From Candidatus Thiodiazotropha endolucinida (GTDB taxonomy: Bacteria > Pseudomonadota > Gammaproteobacteria > Chromatiales > Chromatiaceae): a stretch of 64,000 bases of DNA. The notes under the pieces are model-generated. The model was not told the DNA's origin. It worked only from the letters and a program-made list of their open reading frames with translations, and did no database searches. Shown here in pieces: positions 1-9,683 of this stretch (the stretch's first letter is position 1; each line of letters starts with the position of its first letter). A program made the position numbers and the translations under genes. The stretch lies in assembly GCF_001715975.1 (NCBI RefSeq), contig NZ_MARB01000011.1:1-64000 (forward strand). Reading direction: 5' to 3'.

Positions 1-3000
1 GGCACCCTGACCCTCAACGGTGACGGGACTTTTAGTTACACCCACGACGGTAGCGAGAACTTTACTGACAGCTTCACCTATCGAGTCACCGACAACGATG
101 GTGAAACGGCCGACGCCACGGTGACGATCAATGTGACGTCGGTGAGTGATGCGACCCCAGTCGCGAATGCCGACAGTATTACCGTTGCTGAAGGCGCCAC
201 GGCGACCACTCTGGTGGGCGGTTCGTCAACGGTCCTCAATAACGACACCGGTCTGGGTGATACCCCGGTGATAGTCTCACTCATTACGAATGTCACGAAT
301 GGGTCGCTGACCCTCAACGGTGACGGGACTTTCAGTTATACCCATGACGGTAGTGAGAACTTTACCGATTCATTTACTTACCGCATCACCGACAACGACG
401 GTGAGACCGCCGACGCCACGGTGACGATCAACGTCACGCCGGTGAGTGACGCTACGCCGGTCGCCAACGCGGATAGCATCACGGTCGCCGAAGGTGCTAC
501 GGCGACCACCCTGGTGGGCGGTTCGTCAACGGTCCTCAATAATGACACCGGTTTGGGTGACACGCCGGTGACGGTGAGTCTGGTGACGGATGTGACGAAC
601 GGCACCCTGACCCTCAACGGGGACGGGACCTTCAGCTATACCCATGATGGTAGTGAAAACTTCACCGACAGCTTCACTTATCGCGTGACCGACAACGACG
701 GTGAGACCGCAGACGCCACGGTCACCATCAATATCACTCCAGTCTCCGATCAAACGCCAGTGGCGAATGCTGACAGTATCACGGTCGCCGAAGGCGCTAC
801 GGCGACCACCCTGGTGGGCGGTTCGTCAACTGTCCTCAATAACGATACTGGCCTGGTTGATGCCCCAGTGACGGTCTCACTTGTTTCGGATGTCACTAAT
901 GGGTCGCTGACCCTCAACGGTGACGGGACCTTCAGCTATACCCACGACGGTAGTGAAAACTTTACCGACAGCTTCACCTATCGAGTCACCGATAACGACG
1001 GTCAGACCGCTGACGCCACGGTGACGATCAATATCACCCCAGTAAGCGATGCAACCCCGGTGGCCAACGCCGACAGTATTACCGTCGCCGAAGGCGGTAC
1101 AGTCACTACCCTGGTGGGTGGCGCGTCAACAGTCCTCAATAACGACACCGGTCTGGGTGATACCCCGGTGATAGTCTCACTCATTACGAATGTCACGAAT
1201 GGGTCGCTGACCCTCAATGGTGACGGCACCTTCAGCTATACCCACGACGGTAGCGAGAACTTTACTGACAGCTTTACTTATCGGATCACCGATAATGATG
1301 GTCAGACCGCTGACGCCACAGTGACGATCAATATCACGCCGGTGAGTGACGCTACGCCGGTGGCCAACGCCGACAGTATTACTGTCGGCGAAGGCGGTAC
1401 GGTCACCACCCTGGTGGGTGGCGCGTCAACTGTCTTGGACAACGATACCGGCCTGGGTGACACGCCGGTGACAGTCTCGTTGGTTACGGATGTGACGAAT
1501 GGGTCGTTGACTCTCAACGGCGATGGCACCTTCAGTTACACCCATGATGGTAGTGAAAACTTCACCGATTCATTTACTTACCGCGTGACGGACAATGATG
1601 GTGAAACAGCCGATGCCACGGTCACGATCAACGTGACCCCGGTCTCCGATGAAACCCCGGTGGCCAACGCCGACAGTATCACGGTCGCTGAGGGTGCCAC
1701 GGCGACCACCCTGGTGGGTGGCTCGTCAACGGTCCTCAATAATGACACCGGTTTGGGCGACACACCAGTCACTGTAAGCCTGGTGACGGATGTGACGAAT
1801 GGGTCGCTGACCCTCAATGGCGATGGCACCTTCAGTTACACTCATGATGGTAGCGAGAACTTTACCGATTCATTTACTTACCGCGTGACGGACAATGATG
1901 GTGAAACAGCCGACGCCACGGTCACCATCAATATCACCCCAGTCTCCGATCAAACACCAGTGGCGAATGCCGACAGTATCACGGTCGCTGAGGGTGCCAC
2001 GGCCACTACCTTGGTGGGTGGCTCGTCAACTGTCCTGAACAATGACACCGGTTTGGGTGACACGCCGGTGACGGTGAGTCTGGTCACCGATGTGACGAAC
2101 GGGTCACTGATCCTCAACGGCGATGGCACCTTCAGTTACACCCATGATGGTAGTGAAAACTTCACCGACAGCTTCACTTATCGCGTGACCGACAACGACG
2201 GTGAGACCGCTGACGCCACGGTGACGATCAATGTGACGCCGGTAAGTGACGCTACGCCGGTCGCCAACGCAGATAGCATCACGGTCGCCGAAGGTGCTAC
2301 GGCGACCACCCTGGTGGGCGGTTCGTCAACTGTCCTGAACAATGACACCGGTTTGAGTGACACGCCGGTGATGGTGAGTCTGGTGACGGATGTGACGAAC
2401 GGCACCCTGAACCTCAACGGGGACGGGACCTTCAGCTATACCCATGACGGTAGTGAAAACTTCACCGACAGCTTCACTTATCGCGTGACGGACAACGACG
2501 GTGAGACGGCTGATGCCACGGTGACGATCAACGTCACGCCGGTGAGTGACGCTACGCCGGTCGCCAACGCGGATAGCATCACGGTCGCCGAAGGCGCCAC
2601 GGCGACCACCCTGGTAGGTGGCTCGTCAACTGTGCTCAATAACGACACCGGCCTGGGTGATACCCCCGTGACGGTCTCACTCGTTACGGATGTCACCAAC
2701 GGCACCCTGACACTGAACAGTGATGGTACCTTCAGTTACTCTCATGACGGTAGCGAGAACTTTACCGATTCATTTACTTACCGCATCACCGACAACGATG
2801 GTGAAACGGCCGACGCCACGGTCACCATCAATATCACTCCAGTCTCCGATCAAACGCCAGTGGCGAATGCTGACAGTATCACGGTCGCCGAAGGCGCCAC
2901 GGCGACCACCCTGGTGGGCGGTTCGTCAACTGTCCTCAACAATGACACCGGTCTGGGTGATACCCCGGTGACGGTAAGTCTGGTCACCGATGTGACGAAC

Positions 3001-3738
3001 GGATCGCTGACCCTCAATGGCGACGGCACCTTCAGTTACACTCATGACGGTAGTGAGAACTTCACCGATTCATTTACTTACCGCGTGACGGACAATGATG
3101 GTGAAACAGCCGATGCCACGGTCACGATCAACGTGACCCCGGTCTCCGATGAAACCCCGGTGGCCAACGCCGACAGTATCACGGTCGCTGAGGGTGCCAC
3201 GGCGACCACCCTGGTGGGCGGTTCGTCAACTGTCCTGAACAATGACACCGGTTTGGGTGATACCCCCGTGACGGTTTCACTGGTCACCGATGTGACGAAT
3301 GGCACCCTGACCCTCAACGGTGACGGGACTTTTAGTTACACCCACGACGGTAGCGAGAACTTTACTGACAGCTTCACTTATCGAGTCACCGACAACGATG
3401 GTGAAACGGCCGACGCCACGGTCACCATCAATATCACCCCAGTTTCCGATCAAACGCCAGTGGCGAATGCCGACAGCATCACCGTCGCTGAAGGTGCCAC
3501 GGCCACTACCTTGGTGGGTGGCTCGTCAACTGTCCTGAACAACGATACCGGTCTGAGTGATACCCCGGTGACAGTCTCGTTGATTACTGATGTGACCAAC
3601 GGTATCCTGACACTGAACAGTGATGGCACCTTCAGTTACACTCACAACGGCTCGGAAAACTTTACCGACTCTTTCACCTATCGGGTGATGGATAACGACG
3701 GCGAGACCGCCGATGCCATAGTGACGATTAATGTAATA
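1..3738 (+). repeat. Exact 300-bp in-frame tandem repeat array (about 12.5 units)
   Basis: Units begin at 1, 301, 601 and so on up to 3601, with no length variation between them. Differences are mostly synonymous or conservative (for example SDATP, SDQTP and SDETP at the start of the unit). The last unit (3601-3738) is more diverged. The array continues off the left edge, so its true copy number is unknown, and an array this uniform is prone to assembly collapse. Confidence 0.97.
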
Positions 3739-5397
3739 TCAAACAATAATCCCCCGGAGGCTTCAGACACTAACATCAGTGTGTTAGAGGATAATGTCTA
3801 CACGGGCAATCTGCCGGCTGCCGTTGATGGTGATGGGGATACGGTTACCTATCGATTAGAGAGCAATCCTGTTCACGGCAGTATCACTTTAGATATGGAT
3901 GGCGGATTCAGATATACGCCTGATGCCGACTATCATGGCGCCGACAGCTTTATCTATAGCGTGAGTGATGGCAATGGTGGGAACAACAGTTACCTGGTGG
4001 AGATTGACGTTGTTTCGGTAAACGACTCGCCAGTCATAACCAGTCATGATGAGAATGAAAATGTACTACTCTCATTGGAGGAGAATGCCACCCTGGTGAC
4101 CATGGTCACCGCCGATGATCCTGAGAATGATGCCATCAGTTTCGCTATCGATGGGGGTGCCGATCTGGGATTGTTCAGCATCGACCCCATAAGTGGTGAA
4201 ATGGTGTTTACCCATGCACCGGACATGGAGAATCCACTCGATGCCGATCAGGATAACCTGTATCAGGTTCAGGTGCTGGTATCGGACGACAATGGGGGAG
4301 CGGACCGCCAATCCTTCACGATCGAGGTTACGGATGTGGATGAATTCGATGTGGGTCTGCTGATAGACGTAGAGGATACGCCCGATGCGATCCCGCTTTC
4401 GGGTTCGCTCAGTGACGGTGTCGGCATCACTGTTTGGGCAGAAGATCCCGATAGTAGCAACAATCGAATCACCTACAGCCTGGACGACGATTCAAACGGA
4501 CTTTTTGCTATCGATCCGGCCAGCGGCACCATTACCCTGGCATCAACCGTTGAGAACCGGGATGCCTCGCAGTTTGGGATCACGGTGCGCGCCACCAGTG
4601 AAGACGGCTCCTACTCCTTGCATACCTTCCATATCGCCTTCAACAGGGTGATCGACACCACCCCCGAGCCGGAACCGCCCTATCTTGACGATATTATCTT
4701 TGATCTGGATCCTGAGGAACCCGTTGAATCTCAGGCTACAACGGATAAAACCGGACCGCTGCAGCAGCCCCCCACTGATGCCGATACTGTTTCAGAGGAA
4801 TTGAGCAGTGAGGATCAGGAGGCATCGCATTCGACCGGAATCGAAGAGCGGACTCGGGTTATCATTGAAGATATTGAACGTCCTGCCATCAAACGTCTTT
4901 CCCCCTCCCTGTTTCCAGAGGACAGTCGCAATAGCTATCGTTACGACTATTACCAAGCCCGTTTGACTCCGCTACCGGTTGCGCCCGAGGAGTTACCAGT
5001 ATTCGATACCAGTATCGGTGAGTTGATCGAGGTGCCTGAGGCAATATGGCATCTGCTTGATTCCATGAACAGTGAGATGTCTGAACACCAGAGGGAGCAG
5101 GTATCGACTGACAGGATAACGGTGCAAACCGCCACATTCGGTACCCTGGCGTTGTCCGCCGGTTATGTGGCCTGGCTGTTACGTGCCGGCGTGCTTTCTG
5201 CCAGCCTGCTTTCGTTTACGCCGCTGTGGCGGCAGATCGATCCGCTGCCTGTTCTCTCAGCGCATGCCAAGCGGCGTGACGAGGATCAGGATCATCCGCC
5301 AGAGGAAGATCCTGACGAGAAACGGTTGGCCAAACTGTTTGATCGAAAGAAAAAGCCAAGAAAAAATCGATTCATCTTTTTTAGAAAGGATTCATGA
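1..5397 (+). CDS. Giant tandem-repeat cadherin-like protein with C-terminal membrane anchor (5' end outside window)
   Basis: The reading frame is open from base 1, so only the C-terminal 1798 residues are visible. Nucleotides 1-3738 encode about 12.5 copies of a near-identical 100-residue beta-sandwich repeat (TPVANADSITVAEG at the start, NGDGTFSYTHDGSENFTDSF in the middle), the type annotated as tandem-95 / VCBS / cadherin-like. One divergent repeat of this class (about 3750-4020) and two cadherin-like domains (about 4020-4650, with acidic DPEND- and DPDSS-like loops that may bind calcium) follow, then an acidic proline-rich linker. A hydrophobic stretch at about 5134-5230 (LALSAGYVAWLLRAG) and a tail rich in Lys, Arg and Asp end the protein. 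By the positive-inside rule the tail would be cytoplasmic and the repeats periplasmic or extracellular. Proteins with this C-terminus often carry an N-terminal DUF4347 domain, which cannot be seen here. The stop overlaps the next gene by ATGA. Adhesion or envelope function is inferred. Confidence 0.9.
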   Translation, partial: GTLTLNGDGTFSYTHDGSENFTDSFTYRVTDNDGETADATVTINVTSVSDATPVANADSITVAEGATATTLVGGSSTVLNNDTGLGDTPVIVSLITNVTNGSLTLNGDGTFSYTHDGSENFTDSFTYRITDNDGETADATVTINVTPVSDATPVANADSITVAEGATATTLVGGSSTVLNNDTGLGDTPVTVSLVTDVTNGTLTLNGDGTFSYTHDGSENFTDSFTYRVTDNDGETADATVTINITPVSDQTPVANADSITVAEGATATTLVGGSSTVLNNDTGLVDAPVTVSLVSDVTNGSLTLNGDGTFSYTHDGSENFTDSFTYRVTDNDGQTADATVTINITPVSDATPVANADSITVAEGGTVTTLVGGASTVLNNDTGLGDTPVIVSLITNVTNGSLTLNGDGTFSYTHDGSENFTDSFTYRITDNDGQTADATVTINITPVSDATPVANADSITVGEGGTVTTLVGGASTVLDNDTGLGDTPVTVSLVTDVTNGSLTLNGDGTFSYTHDGSENFTDSFTYRVTDNDGETADATVTINVTPVSDETPVANADSITVAEGATATTLVGGSSTVLNNDTGLGDTPVTVSLVTDVTNGSLTLNGDGTFSYTHDGSENFTDSFTYRVTDNDGETADATVTINITPVSDQTPVANADSITVAEGATATTLVGGSSTVLNNDTGLGDTPVTVSLVTDVTNGSLILNGDGTFSYTHDGSENFTDSFTYRVTDNDGETADATVTINVTPVSDATPVANADSITVAEGATATTLVGGSSTVLNNDTGLSDTPVMVSLVTDVTNGTLNLNGDGTFSYTHDGSENFTDSFTYRVTDNDGETADATVTINVTPVSDATPVANADSITVAEGATATTLVGGSSTVLNNDTGLGDTPVTVSLVTDVTNGTLTLNSDGTFSYSHDGSENFTDSFTYRITDNDGETADATVTINITPVSDQTPVANADSITVAEGATATTLVGGSSTVLNNDTGLGDTPVTVSLVTDVTNGSLTLNGDGTFSYTHDGSENFTDSFTYRVTDNDGETADATVTINVTPVSDETPVANADSITVAEGATATTLVGGSSTVLNNDTGLGDTPVTVSLVTDVTNGTLTLNGDGTFSYTHDGSENFTDSFTYRVTDNDGETADATVTINITPVSDQTPVANADSITVAEGATATTLVGGSSTVLNNDTGLSDTPVTVSLITDVTNGILTLNSDGTFSYTHNGSENFTDSFTYRVMDNDGETADAIVTINVISNNNPPEASDTNISVLEDNVYTGNLPAAVDGDGDTVTYRLESNPVHGSITLDMDGGFRYTPDADYHGADSFIYSVSDGNGGNNSYLVEIDVVSVNDSPVITSHDENENVLLSLEENATLVTMVTADDPENDAISFAIDGGADLGLFSIDPISGEMVFTHAPDMENPLDADQDNLYQVQVLVSDDNGGADRQSFTIEVTDVDEFDVGLLIDVEDTPDAIPLSGSLSDGVGITVWAEDPDSSNNRITYSLDDDSNGLFAIDPASGTITLASTVENRDASQFGITVRATSEDGSYSLHTFHIAFNRVIDTTPEPEPPYLDDIIFDLDPEEPVESQATTDKTGPLQQPPTDADTVSEELSSEDQEASHSTGIEERTRVIIEDIERPAIKRLSPSLFPEDSRNSYRYDYYQARLTPLPVAPEELPVFDTSIGELIEVPEAIWHLLDSMNSEMSEHQREQVSTDRITVQTATFGTLALSAGYVAWLLRAGVLSASLLSFTPLWRQIDPLPVLSAHAKRRDEDQDHPPEEDPDEKRLAKLFDRKKKPRKNRFIFFRKDS

Positions 5398-8300
5398 TGT
5401 TCCGAATCAGTCCGACGATCAAGATCACTATTGGATTGGTAATGCTCACCCTGAGCATTCTTTTACTCGGGCGTTTGATCGGTATTGTTCCAGATGAAGA
5501 CAAGACGGCCCTGCAGGCAAGAAAACAGTTTTGTGAGTCGCTGGCGGTGCAGGTTTCCTCCGCCGCTTCTAAAAATGACCTCGAGATCCTGCGCGCAACC
5601 CTTGATACGGTGGTGGAGAGGAATGATGATGTCCTCTCAGTCTCGCTGAGCAATAATCGGGGTGTTTCCCTGATTTCAGGCGATCACGAGAAACACTGGG
5701 TGAACGTGCCTCTGGATAAATCCACCTCGACCCATGTGCGGGTGCCAATCATGGCCAACGAGAGCCGCTGGGGCACCCTGGAGGTGGCATTTACTCCCTT
5801 AAACAGCGAATACGATCTTTCATTTGGCACACTTGGCGGACTGTTACTGTTCGTTGCCCTGATGGGGTTTGTCCTCTACATGATCTTTATCAAGCGGACC
5901 CTGCGTGAACTCGATCCCAAAGCGGTGATACCTGAACGGGTCCGTTCCGCGTTCAATGCGCTTTCCGAGGGGCTGATTATCCTGGATGAGAAAGATCAGA
6001 TCATATTGGCCAACGATTCCTTTACCGAGAAAGTCAACATCGAAGAAGATGCCTTGATAGGTCGGCGGGCGGACGAATTGGCTTGGCGTAAAAGGGAGAA
6101 GGGGATTAGGGCTGATGTCTTTCCATGGCGCACCAGCATGCAGAATATGGAACGAAAAACCGGAATCCCGATGCATCTGCAGTTGACGAACAAAAACGAA
6201 CGAACATTTTCTGTCAACACCGCCCCGATCTTCGATGGCAAAGGCAGGCCGCGTGGAGTGCTGGCGACCTTCGATGACATGACCGACTTGGAGAAAAAGC
6301 ACCGGGAACTCCAATCGACCCTTGAGAAACTACGCACTTCCGAAAAGGCGTTACGGGACAAAACCGTTGAACTTGAACTGCTGGCCACTCGCGATCCATT
6401 GACCGGTTGTTACAACCGACGCGCATTCTTCGAGAAGTACGATGCACTGTTCGAGTCCGCTGTTAAAGAGGGAACCGGGTTGGTCTTCATGATGATCGAT
6501 ATTGACAACTTTAAATCGATCAATGACCAATATGGTCATGCCAATGGCGACAAGGTGATTAAATTTATCGCCGAAACCCTAATCGTCAACTCGCGGCCTG
6601 AAGATGTCGTCGGCCGCTATGGCGGTGAGGAGTTTTCACTGGTCATGCCGCATGCGGATCAGGAAGAGGCGATGGTGCTGGCGGAACGGCTGCGAAATGA
6701 GATTCAACAGAAGGGTCATGACCTGTTTACCGACAAACGGACAGTGACAGCAAGCTTTGGTCTCGCATTGAGGGCGCAAGATACGGATGATCCGATGCTA
6801 CTGATCAATAATGCAGACGATGCCCTCTACCTGGCTAAGGAACAGGGACGCAACCGTGTTATCGCCTGGGATCCGGATCTGACGGATCAGGAGCGGGCGA
6901 GGGAAAAAGCAGAGCGTGATAATGAGGAGCTGAGTGTAAGCCTGACCGATGGGCAGGCGGAAAAGATTCTTCGGAGTGAGCTGCACAGGTTGGAGGACGT
7001 GGTGCGTAATCTCGAATCGGAACTCGAATACAGCCGGGATGAGATAAAACGCCGTGAAGGAAAGGATGAACTCACAGGGCTGCCCAATAAGTTTATATTC
7101 TCTGATCGCATTCTTCAGGTCCTTGCCCGGTGTAAACGTTATGAGAAATCAGCTGCTCTGGTTTTCATAGATATTGATGATTTCAGTAGTATCAATGAAG
7201 AGTTCGGTTTCACCAATGGCGATCGAATACTTAAGGTCATTTCGGCCAGGTTGGTCGATACCTTGCGGATTACCGATACTGTCGCGGTCATCGATGAACA
7301 GAATGATAAAGAGTCATCCACCATATCCCGTGTGAATAATGATGAATTCGCACTGATTCTGACGGATGTAACCGATATCGAATCGATTACCTGGGTTGTC
7401 CGACGTATTCTGCAAGGTTTGAAAAAGCCGATCGAAATCAATGACCAGGAGTTGTTTGTTTCATTCAGTGTCGGTATCGCACTCTACCCGCATGATGACG
7501 ACACCCCTGCCGGTCTGATGCAAAAGGCGAGTTCGGCCCGGTTTGCCGCCAAACGGGAACAGGGAAGCAACCACATCCACTTCTTCTCACCCGATATCAA
7601 CCGGGATGCCTATCACAAGGTCTGGTTGGAGAGCCAGTTGCACAAGGCGATCGTTCGTTCTCACTTTGAACTGGTCTACCAGCCGAAGTTCGATCTGAAG
7701 AGCGGGCGCATCGTTTGTATGGAGGCGCTGGCTCGATGGCCACATGCAAAGGTCGGCTTGATACCTCCATCTGAGTTTATACCGGTCGCTGAAAGTACGG
7801 GGTTGATACATAAGTTGGGAATATGGGTGTTGAGACAGGCAATCCTGGATCTGAAACATTGGCACGACGCCGGTTATACCGATCTCCGAATTGCCGTCAA
7901 TCTTTCAGCCGTACAGTTACGTAAAACGAAACTTACTCAAAAGGTGCTTGAAAGCTGTGAACAAACAGGAATTGATCCCAGCTTTGTGGAACTCGAGATA
8001 ACCGAAAGCGCATTGGTGGAAAATTACAATCAAACCACGCCTGTTATGCAGGCAATGAGCGAGGCGGGTATTCATTTCACTCTGGATGATTTCGGCAAAG
8101 GTTTTTCATCGCTCAGCTATCTCAGAGTATTGCCAATCGAAGCAATCAAGATAGACCATTCATTTATCGAAGAGACGCTGCCGACTGAATATGACCAGAC
8201 CATCATCAATGGCATCATTTCCCTGGCCAGGGGGCTGCGCCTAAAAGTCACCGCCGAAGGTGTTGAGACCGAAAACCAGAAAATGGTATTGACCAGGCTT

Positions 8301-8402
8301 GGATGCGACGAAGTCCAAGGTACGCTCTATTGTGAGCCGGTTTCGTCTGAACAGGCACTATCCCTGCTGCAAACCTATAACAAGACTGGTGCCGGTGAAT
8401 AG
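5394..8402 (+). CDS. Membrane PAS-GGDEF-GGDEF(degenerate)-EAL cyclic-di-GMP enzyme
   Basis: 1002 residues. A first membrane helix (about 7-27), a periplasmic sensor region of about 115 residues and a second helix (about 145-167) are followed by a PAS-like domain (about 183-300), a short coiled coil and a first GGDEF domain with a canonical GGEEF at 410-414. An RPED I-site lies five residues before it, so an active, product-inhibited diguanylate cyclase is likely. A second GGDEF domain is degenerate (NNDEF at 648-652) and probably regulatory. The C-terminal EAL domain has EALARW at 777, then NLSA, ELEITES, LDDFG, IKIDHSF and AEGVE, which are the metal and catalytic residues of active phosphodiesterases. 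The protein could therefore both make and degrade c-di-GMP. The start ATG overlaps the stop of the giant repeat protein (ATGA), so the two are probably translationally coupled; an ATG at 5397 is the alternative start. Confidence 0.95.
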   Translation: MMFRISPTIKITIGLVMLTLSILLLGRLIGIVPDEDKTALQARKQFCESLAVQVSSAASKNDLEILRATLDTVVERNDDVLSVSLSNNRGVSLISGDHEKHWVNVPLDKSTSTHVRVPIMANESRWGTLEVAFTPLNSEYDLSFGTLGGLLLFVALMGFVLYMIFIKRTLRELDPKAVIPERVRSAFNALSEGLIILDEKDQIILANDSFTEKVNIEEDALIGRRADELAWRKREKGIRADVFPWRTSMQNMERKTGIPMHLQLTNKNERTFSVNTAPIFDGKGRPRGVLATFDDMTDLEKKHRELQSTLEKLRTSEKALRDKTVELELLATRDPLTGCYNRRAFFEKYDALFESAVKEGTGLVFMMIDIDNFKSINDQYGHANGDKVIKFIAETLIVNSRPEDVVGRYGGEEFSLVMPHADQEEAMVLAERLRNEIQQKGHDLFTDKRTVTASFGLALRAQDTDDPMLLINNADDALYLAKEQGRNRVIAWDPDLTDQERAREKAERDNEELSVSLTDGQAEKILRSELHRLEDVVRNLESELEYSRDEIKRREGKDELTGLPNKFIFSDRILQVLARCKRYEKSAALVFIDIDDFSSINEEFGFTNGDRILKVISARLVDTLRITDTVAVIDEQNDKESSTISRVNNDEFALILTDVTDIESITWVVRRILQGLKKPIEINDQELFVSFSVGIALYPHDDDTPAGLMQKASSARFAAKREQGSNHIHFFSPDINRDAYHKVWLESQLHKAIVRSHFELVYQPKFDLKSGRIVCMEALARWPHAKVGLIPPSEFIPVAESTGLIHKLGIWVLRQAILDLKHWHDAGYTDLRIAVNLSAVQLRKTKLTQKVLESCEQTGIDPSFVELEITESALVENYNQTTPVMQAMSEAGIHFTLDDFGKGFSSLSYLRVLPIEAIKIDHSFIEETLPTEYDQTIINGIISLARGLRLKVTAEGVETENQKMVLTRLGCDEVQGTLYCEPVSSEQALSLLQTYNKTGAGE

Positions 8403-8584
8403 CGTTCTGCTTTTGTATCCGCAGAGTCTTGGGATACAGTCTTGCGATTTCGGGTACTAAGATACGAAGATTGAGTCGGGGCAGGCATATACCCTTTATC
8501 TCGGCTTGTGTTAAACAGCTGCACAAGCACCGTTCGAATGAGTATAGTTGCGCTTCAGATGACAAGCTTTCCAAAGGTTACAAA

Positions 8585-9640
8585 GTGCAATCGAGCTGCC
8601 GTATATTGCTGATATTTGTTGTGCTGATCGGTATTGCCGGCTGTGAACGAGGCCCTCGGGATCATCAGCAGACCCTGCTGGTGTTCGGCACCTTGCTGGA
8701 TGTTAAGGCCTATACCGATAACCCGGTAGAGTTTGATACCGCGGTAAAAGGTCTGGAGCGGACCTTTCAGGATATGCATAGGGAGTGGCATGCCTGGAAA
8801 GGAGATGGCGAGCTTGTTCGTCTCAACCGGGCGATTGGGCGGGGCGACGCCATAACCGTCTCCCCCGAGCTGGTGGAATTGCTGCTTAGGGCCAAACAGT
8901 ATGCGGAACAGAGTGGTCATCTTTTCAATCCTGCGATTGGAGGACTGATAGCGGAGTGGGGTTTTCACAGTGATGAACCCCCGGGAGGGCCTCCGCCAGA
9001 TGGCAATAGGATTGCGTCTTTGATCGAGGCGGCACCCTCCATGGCCCAACTTACCTTTGAACAGAATCGCATCCTCTCTTCCAATCGGGCAGTGGCTTTG
9101 GATCTGGGTGCCTTCGCCAAGGGATATGCCTTGAATATGGCGATACGGCAGTTGAAGCGGTCCGGTATTGCCCACGCTATCGTCAATGCGGGTGGGGATC
9201 TCTGTGTCTCCGGCAGGCATGGTGACCGGCCCTGGACGATCGGTATCCGCCACCCCTTGGCAGAAGGGGTGATCGCATCAGTCAAGGTGTCAGATGGTGA
9301 GTGTGTGCTTACTTCCGGGAACTATGAGCGATATAGGGAGTATGAAGGGATACGCTATGCCCATATTCTCGATCCGCGAACAGGTTATCCGGTGGAGCAC
9401 GTGGCCTCGGCGACGGTGATCAGCATGGATGGTGGGCTGGCCGATGCTGCGGCCACCGCCTTGAGTGTCGCCGGTCCCGGGCAGTGGGAGAACATTGCCG
9501 TTCAGATGGGTATAAACGAGGTGATGCTGGTGGACGAGAACGGCGATGTCCACCTTTCCCCGAGTATGCGTGACCGTATCGAATTTCAGCAACACATCGA
9601 CCGGGTTATCGTCTCTCCCCGGCTCAACGCCGGGTCCTGA
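8585..9640 (+). CDS. apbE: FAD:protein FMN transferase, lipoprotein form
   Basis: ApbE moves FMN from FAD onto a Thr or Ser of partner flavoproteins in the periplasm. The GTG at 8585 is preferred over the ATG at 8429: it has AAAGG seven bases upstream and gives a short lipoprotein signal (hydrophobic ILLIFVVLIGIAG then Cys20), whereas the upstream extension is charged and unlike a signal. Family motifs visible are DLGAFAKGYALN, VNAGGDLCVSG, HILDPRTGYPV and the metal-binding region GLADAAATAL. The resulting 351 residues match the usual ApbE length. No RNF, NQR or other obvious flavinylation target lies nearby, so the partner is unknown. It is 180 nt downstream of the GGDEF-EAL gene on the same strand. 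Confidence 0.92.
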   Translation: MQSSCRILLIFVVLIGIAGCERGPRDHQQTLLVFGTLLDVKAYTDNPVEFDTAVKGLERTFQDMHREWHAWKGDGELVRLNRAIGRGDAITVSPELVELLLRAKQYAEQSGHLFNPAIGGLIAEWGFHSDEPPGGPPPDGNRIASLIEAAPSMAQLTFEQNRILSSNRAVALDLGAFAKGYALNMAIRQLKRSGIAHAIVNAGGDLCVSGRHGDRPWTIGIRHPLAEGVIASVKVSDGECVLTSGNYERYREYEGIRYAHILDPRTGYPVEHVASATVISMDGGLADAAATALSVAGPGQWENIAVQMGINEVMLVDENGDVHLSPSMRDRIEFQQHIDRVIVSPRLNAGS

Positions 9641-9683
9641 CCAGCCGGTACCGTTTAAAGCCAAGGAAGAGTGTCAACAGATC

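Noticed and set aside
78-3538. A ladder of minus-strand and alternative-frame ORFs every 300 bp
   Set aside because: They are shadows of the tandem repeat and simply recur with its period; no start signals or family resemblance.
1-3738. CRISPR array
   Set aside because: The repeats are 300-bp in-frame coding units without spacers.
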